Shown here one piece after another: positions 1-8,526 of a stretch of 64,000 bases of DNA. Below the pieces are notes generated by a model that was not told the DNA's origin, made no database searches, and saw only the letters and a program-made list of their open reading frames with translations. This stretch comes from Spirochaetales bacterium (GTDB taxonomy: Bacteria; Spirochaetota; Spirochaetia; DSM-2461): contig JAKSCK010000062.1 of the NCBI GenBank assembly GCA_022360655.1, positions 51,018-115,017 on the forward strand, in the 5' to 3' direction. The position numbers and the translations under genes are program-made. Within the stretch, counting starts at the first letter, position 1; every line of letters begins with the position of its first letter.

Positions 1-1
1 T

Positions 2-592
2 CAACAGGCCATGAGTCAGCTTTCAGCAGGAAGGCGAGTGGAAGGGGAGTACCCATCCATCTTTTATCGTCTCACAGACATTGATATTCACCAACGATTC
101 CGAAAAAAGCCCTTGGATGTGGCAGCAGATCGAATTGCCAGAACGGCTTTTTGTACACTGGAAAGATTAGATGAACTACGCCAACAGCATAAACAGCTTC
201 ATCTTCTCTTTTCTGATCAGGAAGACTTTACAGCAGGGTTTATTGAGGTGTATCCAGCCGCAACCCTTTTGGCCAATGGTTGTTCCATTCAGGGCTACAA
301 AAAAAGTCAAGAAGCTCGCAAGCACTTGCTTGTACAGATCATGAAACAATACTCCGCCTTTGAGAAAATGAGTCCAACGGGAACAATGGAAAAAGAGGAC
401 TCCGTTGGTTTTTCATTGGATCAGACGGCTCTTGTGGAGAATGAGCATCTTTTTGATGCATTCATCTGTGCACTCTCGGCTTTGGACTTTTTGGAACATC
501 GAGCCCAAGAACCAGATCGTTCCAAAGTAGAGATAGACCGAGTTCATCATGAGGGATGGACTTGGGTGAAGAACCAAGGGGTACAGTCATGA
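2..592 (+). CDS. DUF429 family protein (5' end outside window)
   Basis: The reading frame is open to the window edge, so the N terminus is missing; an internal ATG lies at 11. What is visible resembles the C-terminal two thirds of DUF429 proteins, which are predicted RNase H-fold nucleases of unproven function: an EVYPAA segment near residue 80, an acidic DAFICALSAL helix near residue 148, and a C-terminal EGWTW motif. The stop overlaps the start of the following isochorismatase-like gene (ATGA), so the two are probably co-translated. Family assignment rests on motif recollection only; no biochemical role can be given. Confidence 0.7.
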   Translation, partial: QQAMSQLSAGRRVEGEYPSIFYRLTDIDIHQRFRKKPLDVAADRIARTAFCTLERLDELRQQHKQLHLLFSDQEDFTAGFIEVYPAATLLANGCSIQGYKKSQEARKHLLVQIMKQYSAFEKMSPTGTMEKEDSVGFSLDQTALVENEHLFDAFICALSALDFLEHRAQEPDRSKVEIDRVHHEGWTWVKNQGVQS

Positions 593-1077
593 AGGTTGCG
601 TTATTAGTAGTGGACATGCAAAAGGCTTATGATGAGGGCTTGAGTGCCCTTTCTATGGCTTCGGCGGTTGAATATATTGATGAGGTACTCAACACATTTC
701 GGGAAAAAAGTGCTCCCATTATATGGATACAGGATGAAGATGAAGACGATGGTGTGGTTCAGGGAAGTGAGGGCTTTGAACTCATAGATTCTTTAAAGCC
801 TCAGGATGGAGAGTTTTTTGTGGTGAAGCATCATGGCAATGCCTTTCATGAAACCAATCTCTCCAAGATTCTTTCGCACCAGGGAGTCGATACCGTTTTC
901 ATCACAGGTTTTTGTGCTGAATTTTGTGTCCTTTCAACGTATCGAGGAGCCCAAGATGCAGGATTTTCTCCCTATTTGGTGAAGAATGCTTGTGCCAGTG
1001 GTCGTGATTCCAATCTGCGGGCCGTGGAACAAATTTCTGAAACCGTTCCCTATACCCTGGTTCCTTACCTGCTTTAA
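589..1077 (+). CDS. isochorismatase-family cysteine hydrolase
   Basis: A 162-residue alpha/beta hydrolase of the isochorismatase/nicotinamidase superfamily. The expected triad is visible: Asp in VVDMQ near the N terminus, Lys in FVVKHHGNAF and the nucleophilic Cys in GFCAEFCVLST. I start at the ATG at 589, which overlaps the upstream stop and places the VVDMQ strand at the usual distance from the N terminus; an ATG at 556 is in frame but adds a tail without family resemblance. Substrate is unknown; nicotinamidase is possible, but the short length fits a generic amidase of this superfamily equally well. Confidence 0.85.
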   Translation: MKVALLVVDMQKAYDEGLSALSMASAVEYIDEVLNTFREKSAPIIWIQDEDEDDGVVQGSEGFELIDSLKPQDGEFFVVKHHGNAFHETNLSKILSHQGVDTVFITGFCAEFCVLSTYRGAQDAGFSPYLVKNACASGRDSNLRAVEQISETVPYTLVPYLL

Positions 1078-1122
1078 ATGCCTCCATTCTGTGGACTGGG
1101 TATCGGTGGATGAATAGAAGAA

Positions 1123-1836
1123 ATGGAAGACAAAAGGGAATCCATTCATCTTTCTCGTCTATATTTTGGCCGGTGCAACATCTATGTTGTAGAACATCAG
1201 GATCACGTTGTTCTGATTGACACGGGATTGCTCAGACATTGGACTGCTCTCAGAACTCTTCTCCGGCCGTATCTGTCCTGCAAAAGTCGACTCATTCTGC
1301 TCTTCCACACACATTTTGATCATGCAGGGAATGCCCAGGTTTTAAGCAAATTCTGGAAGGCTCCAGTCGCCCTCCATCCTTTGGAAATGTCGTTGGTAAA
1401 ATAGGGCGCCAACCCATCAATCCAAGGTCTCTGGCCTTTCACCCATGGAATGTTCTCCCTCATTCAAAACCTTGGTTGGAGCAAGCTTCCATCGTACACA
1501 GCGATAGACAGTCCCCATTCGGTGTTGGATGAGGATGTGATGTCCCTATGAGAAGAATTGTCCATCCAGGTTCTGTTGACACCAAGTCACAGACCGGGTT
1601 CCATCAGCCTGATTGTGGATGAAGAAGTGGCTCTTGTTGGAGATTTGATGGTGGGATTCCCCTTCCAGTATTTTCCCCCTTATGGACAAAATCCACAGGA
1701 AATCTGGATCAGTTGGCAAACCTTACTCCAAAGTTCCTGCCCATGGTTCTGTCCCTTCCATGGCTCAATCATCACAAGGAACCAGCTTCAATCTTGGATT
1801 GAAAAAATAGAAGCACCCTTGCCGCACAATCTTTAA
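1123..1836 (+). pseudogene. metallo-beta-lactamase-fold hydrolase, broken by two in-frame stops
   Basis: One uninterrupted frame of 238 codons carries a whole small MBL-fold protein but contains TAG at 1402-1404 (codon 94) and TGA at 1549-1551 (codon 143). The first part has the HTHFDHAGN metal motif. The last part, from about 1558, has a TPSHRPGS strand, a GDLMV aspartate strand and a PFHGS histidine. No frameshift is needed: both halves and the middle lie in the same frame, and the metal ligands are kept. This looks like a recently inactivated gene, since all other genes here use TAG and TGA as normal stops. Two separately translated fragments are possible but unlikely to fold. Confidence 0.65.
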
Positions 1837-1868
1837 ACCAGGAGAATCAAGTCCCATAAGGTGGACTG

Positions 1869-2390
1869 ATGATACGTACAGTTTTGAACTCTGATGCTCC
1901 CATTCTGGCAGAAATCTACAATCACTATGTTCAAAATACAGTGATAACTTTTGAACAAGAGCCTGTCTCATCATTAGAGATGGCTAAACGAATCCAGGAT
2001 CGTCAAGAAGAGAAGCTTCCCTGGTTGGTGGTGGAGCATCAAGGTGTGGTTTTTGGTTATGCCTATGCCACGGCCTGGAGAGCTCGAGAAGCCTACAGAC
2101 ATTCGGTGGAGTCCACGGTTTATCTTCAGAAAGATTCTTGTGGAAAGGGATGGGGATCCTTACTCCTTCAATCCTTGCTGAAAGAGCTCCGTCAAAAAGA
2201 TGTGCATGCAGTGATGGCAGGAATCGCCCTTCCCAATGATGCAAGTTGCTCGTTGCATGAAACCCATGGTTTTACCAAAGTGGCCCATTTCTCTCAGGTT
2301 GGGAGGAAACATCAACGCTGGGTTGATGTGGGGTATTGGCAGAAAATTCTTTTGCCTTCATCGACTGTGAAATCATCGAATAGAGGATAA
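1869..2390 (+). CDS. GNAT N-acetyltransferase, phosphinothricin-acetyltransferase-like
   Basis: A 173-residue GNAT-fold acetyl-CoA-dependent acyltransferase. The N terminus (ILAEIYNHYV, then TFEQEP) and the YAYATAWRAREAY segment resemble the phosphinothricin/methionine-sulfoximine acetyltransferase group. The acetyl-CoA loop is visible as GKGWGSLL near residue 97. A Shine-Dalgarno-like AAGGTGG sits 4 nt before the ATG. In this group the acceptor is often an amino-acid analogue; the true substrate cannot be read from sequence. It follows the broken MBL gene by about 30 nt and may share its transcript. Confidence 0.8.
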   Translation: MIRTVLNSDAPILAEIYNHYVQNTVITFEQEPVSSLEMAKRIQDRQEEKLPWLVVEHQGVVFGYAYATAWRAREAYRHSVESTVYLQKDSCGKGWGSLLLQSLLKELRQKDVHAVMAGIALPNDASCSLHETHGFTKVAHFSQVGRKHQRWVDVGYWQKILLPSSTVKSSNRG

Positions 2391-2411
2391 ACTCGAGGAT
2401 TGGAGGAGATG

Positions 2412-2948
2412 ATGCATTCACTACTGCCACTGATACTCATCGCCATCACACTTTTTTTTCTTCTATGGTTTTTCACAAAAGAAGGGATGAAAAAGCGGAT
2501 AAAAAAGGATGATGAATGGGGAAATCTCAATGAAAAGATTTTCTCACAAGACGAACTCCCAGGGACCATCATACCGTTTTTGCGAACCTATGGAGCCCAG
2601 GATAAGTACATCATTCAATCCCTTCTGGATTCAAAAGGCATTCCCTCCTACCTCTCCACACAATATGTCAACAATCTTCTTCCCGGTGTACGTATTAAAG
2701 GGCACACGGATTCCATTTTGAGTATACGAGAGCAGGACCTCATCCCAGCTCTCTACTTTGTGTTGGAATACATGATTCATGTCCAAAACAATACGGAGCC
2801 TCGAAGTTCTGCCGCGTTGGCCTATGATGTTCTCTCCCTCATCAACTTGCTTCCCCAGCAAAGTGCCGGCTATTTGCCGGAATTCCTGGTGGATGTCCCC
2901 TCTCATCAAGCAGCATTAGAGGCTTTTGTCCAAGAAAGTCAGGCATAA
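2412..2948 (+). CDS. membrane-anchored protein with DUF2007-like domain
   Basis: About 178 residues. A single hydrophobic helix (residues 4-21) is followed by a basic stretch, then a soluble domain whose KYIIQSLLDSKGIPSYL segment resembles DUF2007 (small proteins annotated as possible signal transducers). The start is placed at the second of two adjacent ATGs because GGAGG (2402-2406) lies 5 nt before it. The protein probably sits in the inner membrane with the domain in the cytoplasm, given the positively charged stretch after the helix. Function unknown. About 195 nt without a clear gene follow. Confidence 0.55.
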   Translation: MHSLLPLILIAITLFFLLWFFTKEGMKKRIKKDDEWGNLNEKIFSQDELPGTIIPFLRTYGAQDKYIIQSLLDSKGIPSYLSTQYVNNLLPGVRIKGHTDSILSIREQDLIPALYFVLEYMIHVQNNTEPRSSAALAYDVLSLINLLPQQSAGYLPEFLVDVPSHQAALEAFVQESQA

Positions 2949-3143
2949 GAGATGTCTTTTTGAACCCATGATTGGTCTACTGAACATCCCCTCTGGTCTT
3001 CCCTACTGCTAGAGGAGAGAGTCTCTTCTGTTCAATAATTAAAATCGATAAGTTCATCTTCTGTGAAGAGTTTGCGTATACAGAAACGCATGTTTGCAAT
3101 ACGGCAATGAGAATCATTAGCATCAATGATCCGGAGGATCACG

Positions 3144-4655
3144 ATGAAAGCCGTTGTTCTTTTGATGTTGCTCTTTGTCATCACCAGTTGCAAATTGGAT
3201 TCATCAGGACGGAGTGGGGGAAGCATCACAGGAACAGAGTATCCCTACAGTTTTTCCCCTGGAGATCAGGTGTACCTTCGCAGTGTTGCAGGGGAACTTG
3301 TTCTGCTGGATGTGGTGGATTTGGATTCCGATGGAATCCCCGATGGTCTGAGTGTGGATGGCAACGCATCGAATCTTGAGTTTTTGGCTTTGAATCCCCA
3401 AGCCCAGGAATTGTATCAACTGGATGTGGATGGCAACGGAACAGAAGATCTCTTTCTTCATCTTTCCGAAACAGCAGGCATCACGGCCAATACGCAAAGA
3501 GATGGTAATGGTGTGGATGTTCGTATTGTGCTGGATGCAAACATGGAAGCCGTGGGATTGGATACAACGGGTGATGGGAATGCCAATATCAGTTTCAGTT
3601 CCATCACCAGTCTTCCCACGCTCTACACCCTCTCTTTTGATGGCAATGGGGCCATCACGGGGACCGTGCCTGAAAGCATCAAAGGTTATGAGAACGCGCA
3701 GTACACCATTCCGGGAAACGCAGGGAATCTTTGGACCCCAACCTCAGAATTTGTTGGCTGGAATGCACAAAATGATGGGAGTGGCACAACATTGCTCCAA
3801 AACACAACCGTCACGTTGACACAGAATAGACAACTCTTTGCCGAATGGAACTATTTGGCTCCCATTCCTCCCAATGCCTCGGATGTGACCATTTCAAGGC
3901 AAAGTGATGAGAAAATTTTGGTGTCTTGGACCGATCCTCCAGGGGATTTGACTCAGGTGGATGTGAGCGCGAACTTCCAAGGTGCTCAAACCACTAATAT
4001 TTCCCCTGGGATTGAGCAGGCTGATTTGGGGGAAGCACCCTATTTAGAAGCCTACACCGTCTCCATGATTTTCCGGAATAGCACGGAGTATTACAGCAGT
4101 CTTTCTATTCCTGTGAGTCTTACAGACAATCGTCCCCCATCATTGGTTCCTACAATGACTGGGGCCGATTTGGATGTGGCCAATCGCCGCAGTGTCGGAA
4201 CCACAGCTCAAGCTCTTTATGAATCCTGGAGAGCCTTTGATGGCCAAACACAAAATGCGCAAGGAGCCACGTACATCAGTGCTTTTGATCCGGTGCCCTA
4301 TACGGATTTTTCTGAGTGGCTCTCCTATGCCTTTCCAAGTCCTCAATTACTCCAAGGCTATGGAATGTTCTTGGAAACCTCTGCAGGAATGAGTGATGAC
4401 ATTCCCAAATCCAGCCCGGTCACCTGGGTGTTTCAAGGCAGTAATGATACGGAAACAGCAAATCCAGGGGATAAAGTTTGGGTGAACTTGCATTCTGAAA
4501 ACAGCTACACCGCATGGAATTATCCTGAACCGGGAGTTTTTCTTTTGGATACTTCAACAGCCTATCAGTATTATCGCATTCTGGTCACAGAAACCCATGC
4601 TCAGTTCGGTGCTGGAGTGAAAGCGTTTGGCTTGGCAGAATGGGAACTCTATTGA
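3144..4655 (+). CDS. mosaic surface lipoprotein (InlB-type repeat, FN3-like, F5/8C-like)
   Basis: A 503-residue predicted lipoprotein: signal peptide ending in VITSC with Cys at residue 16. The start is the ATG with GGAGG 6 nt upstream. Domains as I read them: an N-terminal region rich in DxDxDG-like acidic turns (about 60-150), a Listeria-Bacteroides (InlB B-type) repeat with FDGNG, FVGWN and LFAEW landmarks (about 165-235), a fibronectin-III-like segment starting PPNASDVTISR (about 240-330), and a C-terminal discoidin/F5-8C-like domain (about 350-503) ending GLAEWELY. Such architecture suggests adhesion or carbohydrate binding on the cell surface, but ligand and role are unknown. Confidence 0.75.
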   Translation: MKAVVLLMLLFVITSCKLDSSGRSGGSITGTEYPYSFSPGDQVYLRSVAGELVLLDVVDLDSDGIPDGLSVDGNASNLEFLALNPQAQELYQLDVDGNGTEDLFLHLSETAGITANTQRDGNGVDVRIVLDANMEAVGLDTTGDGNANISFSSITSLPTLYTLSFDGNGAITGTVPESIKGYENAQYTIPGNAGNLWTPTSEFVGWNAQNDGSGTTLLQNTTVTLTQNRQLFAEWNYLAPIPPNASDVTISRQSDEKILVSWTDPPGDLTQVDVSANFQGAQTTNISPGIEQADLGEAPYLEAYTVSMIFRNSTEYYSSLSIPVSLTDNRPPSLVPTMTGADLDVANRRSVGTTAQALYESWRAFDGQTQNAQGATYISAFDPVPYTDFSEWLSYAFPSPQLLQGYGMFLETSAGMSDDIPKSSPVTWVFQGSNDTETANPGDKVWVNLHSENSYTAWNYPEPGVFLLDTSTAYQYYRILVTETHAQFGAGVKAFGLAEWELY

Positions 4656-4659
4656 TGTT

Positions 4660-4705
4660 GTGGCGGCTCCGCCGCCACGACCCCTCACTTCCCTCGGGGT
4701 TTTTC
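4660..4705. terminator. tandem hairpins between convergent genes
   Basis: GTGGCGGC/GCCGCCAC (4660-4678) forms an 8-bp stem with a 3-nt loop. It is followed at once by ACCCC...GGGGT (4680-4700) and a T run on the plus strand. It lies between the lipoprotein gene and convergent rpiB, so it may serve both. Confidence 0.7.
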
Positions 4706-4706
4706 T

Positions 4707-5144
4707 TTAGGATTCAATCTCCATGATCATTTCCACACGACGGGCATGTCTTTCCCCTCCAAATGAGGCATCAATGAATCCTTGAACCATTTGAGTCACG
4801 GGCTGGGGATACTCAATACGCCCCCCAAAGGCAATGAATTGGCAGTTATTGTGCTCCTTGGCCATTTGAGCCGCAAAGAGATTTTGGGGGAGGGCACAGC
4901 GAATCCCCTTCACTTTATTGGCCGCAATGGAAATCCCAATTCCGGTTCCGCAGCAGAGAATTCCAAAGTCATATCCCCCTTTCAAATATTCTCGAGCCGC
5001 TTCGGCTCCTTTATCGGGGTAGTCTGCACGTTCGCCATTGCCCACACCCAAATCTGTGACATGATGACCTGCTGCTTCCAGGTAGTTCTTGATTTCCGTT
5101 TTCAGTTCCACAGCAGCGTGGTCATTGGCCATGATGATATTCAT
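4707..5144 (-). CDS. rpiB: ribose-5-phosphate isomerase B
   Basis: A 145-residue RpiB/LacAB family isomerase interconverting ribose 5-phosphate and ribulose 5-phosphate in the pentose phosphate pathway. Visible family landmarks: NDHAAVELK at the N terminus, DLGVG, the catalytic-cysteine loop CCGTGIGISIAANK (near residue 66), the HNNCQF segment and GGR. The ATG is chosen over a GTG six bases earlier because AAGGAG is 5-6 nt upstream of it. Monocistronic and convergent with the preceding lipoprotein gene. Confidence 0.95.
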   Translation of the reverse strand: MNIIMANDHAAVELKTEIKNYLEAAGHHVTDLGVGNGERADYPDKGAEAAREYLKGGYDFGILCCGTGIGISIAANKVKGIRCALPQNLFAAQMAKEHNNCQFIAFGGRIEYPQPVTQMVQGFIDASFGGERHARRVEMIMEIES

Positions 5145-5399
5145 TTTCACTCCTTATTCCCCGCTCTTGCATCACGCAAAAATCACACTCTTTTTAAAAA
5201 GGTGGGGGAATCTTCCTTATCATGATGTCGATCGGAAGGTCATTGCGTCCAGTCTTTGGGGGAATTCTTCATCAAAACACCCCGCAGGCCCAGAAATCCA
5301 TCAAGGGAAGGGGAGGGCATTGCGGGGTCGTTCTGAATGCAGACTTGGAATCCTATACCAAACTATGGTAGAACCCAGCCCTTAAGGAGTTCTGACCTC

Positions 5400-6473
5400 A
5401 TGGTATGCAATCAAAGAATATTCATTGGACCGGCTTTTCTGGGTCTCTTCATTTTACTCGTGGGAAGCCCCCTCTTTGCCACAGGATGGCAAAATCCCAG
5501 TGAACGCTATATGGAGGCCTATAAGGCCTATGAAAATGCGCCTCTTCCCCTGCAAGAGGATGAGATGAAGCATTTTGTGTATTTTGCTCGTGATCGAGAG
5601 GCGTTAGTCAATCATTCCTTTCTTTCTGCCCAGCGATTTGATGGGGCACAAATCATGTATTCCTGGCGTCAATTGGAAGGGGCCAAAGGCGAGTATGATT
5701 TTTCGGTGATTGAAGAGGATTTGAATTATCTCCAATCCCGAGGAAAGGGCTTGTTTCTGCAAATCCAAGATGCCACGTTTTCCCCTCAGTATGTGGCCGT
5801 TCCAGAATATTTGAAGAATGCAGAATATGATGGGGGTGTGATTGAACAGCGTGAGGATGATGGCTCGGTGGAAGGCTGGGTGGCCAAACGGTGGAACCCC
5901 GAGGTGCGCGCGCGTTTTGCCATCTTCCTTAAGGCTCTCGGTGAACGTTTTGATGGACGTGTGGAGGGAGTCAACCTTCAAGAAAGTGCGATTGGCATTT
6001 CCTCCCAGTACGATGTCAGTTTCTCCTCTGAGGCCTATGTTGAAGGAATAAAGGCCAATATGAAGGCTCTCAAAGAGGCGTTCCCCCAGTCTACAACCAT
6101 GCAGTATGCCAACTTTATACCTGGGGAGTGGTTACCCTGGGAGGACTTTGGTTACCTGGAATCCATCTATGATTATGGCGAATCCATTGGTGTGGGACTT
6201 GGCGCTCCGGATTTGATGGTACGGCGAAAGGGGCAGCTCAATAATCCCTTGGCCATGATGCATGAAAAAAGCTACACCGCTCCCTTGGGCATTGCTGTTC
6301 AGGATGGAAACTACATTGGAGCCACCAATTCTAATGAAGTGAGGTCGCAAAGAAAAAACATTGTTCCGATGCTTCATGCCTTTGCTCAGGATTTCTTGAA
6401 GGTGCGTTACATGTTCTGGAGTTATCAGGAACCCTATTTCACAGAAGATGTGCTTCCTGCCTTTGGTGGATGA
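5400..6473 (+). CDS. secreted glycoside hydrolase-like protein
   Basis: About 357 residues with an N-terminal hydrophobic signal segment ending near FATG. The body has the look of a TIM-barrel glycosidase of the GH-A clan: a W..LEGAKGEYDFS segment, a beta-strand GLFLQIQD, NLQES with a possible acid/base Glu, and FWSYQEPYF with a possible nucleophile Glu. I could not assign a GH family. Length is typical for a single-domain barrel. The start is the ATG with AAGGAG about 10 nt upstream; an ATG-like extension to 5337 would precede the signal peptide. The terminator at 6505-6533 ends the transcript. Likely an exported polysaccharide-acting enzyme. Confidence 0.55.
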   Translation: MVCNQRIFIGPAFLGLFILLVGSPLFATGWQNPSERYMEAYKAYENAPLPLQEDEMKHFVYFARDREALVNHSFLSAQRFDGAQIMYSWRQLEGAKGEYDFSVIEEDLNYLQSRGKGLFLQIQDATFSPQYVAVPEYLKNAEYDGGVIEQREDDGSVEGWVAKRWNPEVRARFAIFLKALGERFDGRVEGVNLQESAIGISSQYDVSFSSEAYVEGIKANMKALKEAFPQSTTMQYANFIPGEWLPWEDFGYLESIYDYGESIGVGLGAPDLMVRRKGQLNNPLAMMHEKSYTAPLGIAVQDGNYIGATNSNEVRSQRKNIVPMLHAFAQDFLKVRYMFWSYQEPYFTEDVLPAFGG

Positions 6474-6504
6474 CAGAGTTGTTTTGAAAAAGTGGTGAAT
6501 GATG

Positions 6505-6533
6505 AAAAGGCTTGGTTTACCAAGCCTTTTTTT
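6505..6533 (+). terminator. Rho-independent terminator
   Basis: AAAGGCTTGG/CCAAGCCTTT is a 10-bp perfect stem with a 4-nt loop (TTTA), followed by T residues. It stands directly downstream of the secreted glycosidase-like gene. Confidence 0.9.
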
Positions 6534-6629
6534 GAAAGAAGAGAGTGCTGGATTTGTCATGAATCATTGACGCGGTTGTTATCAACAATCTGCGTTGTTG
6601 CTTCTATGAGAATGGGCAGGAGGGGCATC

Positions 6630-7463
6630 ATGAAAGACCCGCTCCAGACGACTCCAGAGATGAGATCCAAATCTCCTCTTGATAAACAAGCATGGAGCCA
6701 GCAACACTATGGATCAGGATTCAATGATGCGAGGCCTTTGATGAATGTGAAAATTCTAGGAAATGGTGGTGCGTTGAATGAAGGACTTCGGTTCAATGCC
6801 TTCATCATCAATGGACAATCTCTGGTGGAAACCCCTCCGGATATCTGTTCATCACTTTATGAGAATGCCATCAAGGTAGAAAACATTCAGGAGATTTTCA
6901 TCTCTCCTTTTCATGGAGATCATTATTTTGGATTTCCGTATTTGGCTCTCAAACAATTCGCATTAAAGAAACCCCTCTCCGTGAGGCTTCTTGGTCCTCG
7001 TGGTTTGAAAAATCGAATCACAGGCATCATTGATTTGGCCTTTGGAGACCATCATCCCATTTTGGATTGGATGGAAGAGCATTATCTCTTTGAGGAAATT
7101 GATGAAAACACCAGGTGCAATTTTGCCCAGGGACAAATCTCCACAGTTCCAATGAACCATATTGTGGAAAACTATGGATTTCGTCTGCCAGGCAAAATGG
7201 ACTTCTTGTATTTTTCCGATTCCATTTGGGATCCACGATTACTGGAATACATTAAGAATGACAGCACCATCCTCATGGACATCAATGGTTCGGAGGGAAA
7301 CAATTCCATCCATGCCTCGGAACGGGATGTGGTGGAGCATCTTCTTCCAGCTCTTGGAGAAAACTCCTTGGTGTATGGAACACATGTACAACAATACAGA
7401 GAGAGTTCGGTGCCCAAACTCATCTATGCCCAAGCAGGTGAAACCATCGTTATCCAGCACTAA
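6630..7463 (+). CDS. RNase Z-like metallo-beta-lactamase-fold protein with altered metal motif
   Basis: About 277 residues. The fold is recognisable from ILGNGGALNEG, a substrate-facing GPRGLKNRITG loop, PMNHIVENYGF, YFSDS and a late GTHVQQY, the order seen in RNase Z/AtsA-type MBL proteins. The usual HxHxDH motif reads PFHGDH, so the first histidine is proline. The other ligands (two His, Asp, later His, Asp, His) appear kept. The start follows AGGAGG by 6 nt. A later ATG at 6741 would drop a 37-residue N-terminal extension absent from most relatives. Activity as a nuclease is therefore uncertain; phosphodiesterase or arylsulfatase-like roles are also possible. Confidence 0.7.
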   Translation: MKDPLQTTPEMRSKSPLDKQAWSQQHYGSGFNDARPLMNVKILGNGGALNEGLRFNAFIINGQSLVETPPDICSSLYENAIKVENIQEIFISPFHGDHYFGFPYLALKQFALKKPLSVRLLGPRGLKNRITGIIDLAFGDHHPILDWMEEHYLFEEIDENTRCNFAQGQISTVPMNHIVENYGFRLPGKMDFLYFSDSIWDPRLLEYIKNDSTILMDINGSEGNNSIHASERDVVEHLLPALGENSLVYGTHVQQYRESSVPKLIYAQAGETIVIQH

Positions 7464-7587
7464 AATTTTGTGTTCCCCCCCTCTGGATTTGATGAGGGGG
7501 ATTGCTCTCTCAAATCCATGACAAAAGTTTAATCGCCATAGATTTTGAAATGAGTATACTTGCCCCCAAATTGCTTACGGGGTGAAT

Positions 7588-8451
7588 ATGAAATTCTATC
7601 CAAAATTATTATTGGGGGGCTTGGTGGCCCTTCTACTGATCTCCTGTCAAACCACGCCTCAGCCCAAGGCCTCAGGTCCTATCGTTATGACACCAGTTGC
7701 AGATTATCGTGTGGTCAATGGGGAATTGATTTCAGAAAATCCTGATCAGCCCGTCCTTCCTGAACATCTGGAAATCTGGGATTGGATTCGATGGGTGTAT
7801 CCCCAAGAGTGGATAAACTTCATTGGAAGTTTTGGTTTGGATACAGATGGAGAAATGGGTGGTTTTGCCTATGTTGATGTGGATCGCCTTCCAGATGGCA
7901 CGGCACTCTCAACCTGGCGGCTCGTCATTGATCCTGCCGATATGATTCTTGATGACGCCACATCGGAATCCCATTTCCCCCGGGTACTCACTCATGAGCT
8001 TTCCCATATCATGGCCTTGAATGAGTCTCAGTTCATATTGGATGAAATTTCAGATTCGGATCAGGACCAATGGATGAACCATTGGGATTTCTCACAGGGA
8101 TACCGAAACGTCTATGGAATCGCCCAAAAGAACTCCTACATGAATCGTTTTGTTCAAGAGTTCTGGCCTGCCCCACAAATTCTCAATTGGCCCATTCCTC
8201 CCATGGATAAAATCAATCCCATGGAACTGGGATCCCTCATTGACAAGGTGAAAGATGAGTATCCAGATTCCTTTGTGAGCACTTACGCCATGATGAGTGT
8301 GGAGGAAGACTTTGCCGAAAGTTTTTCGGAGTATGTCTTTCAAGAGGACGTCCAGGGTGACAGTGTCATGTCCCAAAAAATTCGTTTCTTTGGGCAATTT
8401 GATGAACTTGTCCTTGCACGTGAACAGATTCGTTTAGAGCTCGGACTCTAA
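7588..8451 (+). CDS. lipoprotein with HExxH zinc-metalloprotease motif
   Basis: About 287 residues. The signal peptide ends in the lipobox LISC (Cys about residue 20), so it is predicted to be lipid-anchored. The key motif is THELSHIMALN near residue 137, a zincin HExxH, and an ESFSEYVFQ glutamate further on could supply a third ligand. Length and arrangement suggest a small secreted metallopeptidase; no family is recognised. A GTG two codons upstream is an alternative start. Substrates would be envelope or extracellular proteins. Confidence 0.65.
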   Translation: MKFYPKLLLGGLVALLLISCQTTPQPKASGPIVMTPVADYRVVNGELISENPDQPVLPEHLEIWDWIRWVYPQEWINFIGSFGLDTDGEMGGFAYVDVDRLPDGTALSTWRLVIDPADMILDDATSESHFPRVLTHELSHIMALNESQFILDEISDSDQDQWMNHWDFSQGYRNVYGIAQKNSYMNRFVQEFWPAPQILNWPIPPMDKINPMELGSLIDKVKDEYPDSFVSTYAMMSVEEDFAESFSEYVFQEDVQGDSVMSQKIRFFGQFDELVLAREQIRLELGL

Positions 8452-8475
8452 ACCCACCCCTTGGGGATTTGATGG

Positions 8476-8510
8476 AGCCAGGTCTTCTCCATGGGCAAGA
8501 AGACCTGGCT
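8476..8510. other. 13-bp inverted repeat (possible terminator)
   Basis: AGCCAGGTCTTCT and its exact complement are separated by 9 nt just after the metalloprotease gene and right before the phosphatase start. There is no strong T run, so it may be a processing hairpin or a weak terminator. Confidence 0.5.
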
Positions 8511-8526
8511 CTGTCATACTTTCCCC

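Noticed and set aside
1402..1551. Selenocysteine or stop-codon readthrough in the MBL gene
   Set aside because: One of the two stops is TAG, no SECIS-like hairpin was seen, and a Cys-type active site is not expected at those positions.
3062..3092. Possible promoter with TTCATC and TATACA before the mosaic lipoprotein gene
   Set aside because: The -35 matches the consensus at about half the positions; evidence is too weak.
7478..7501. CCCCCTC/GAGGGGG stem after the RNase Z-like gene as a terminator
   Set aside because: The stem is 7 bp with a loop of about 10 nt and no T run follows, so I did not call it.
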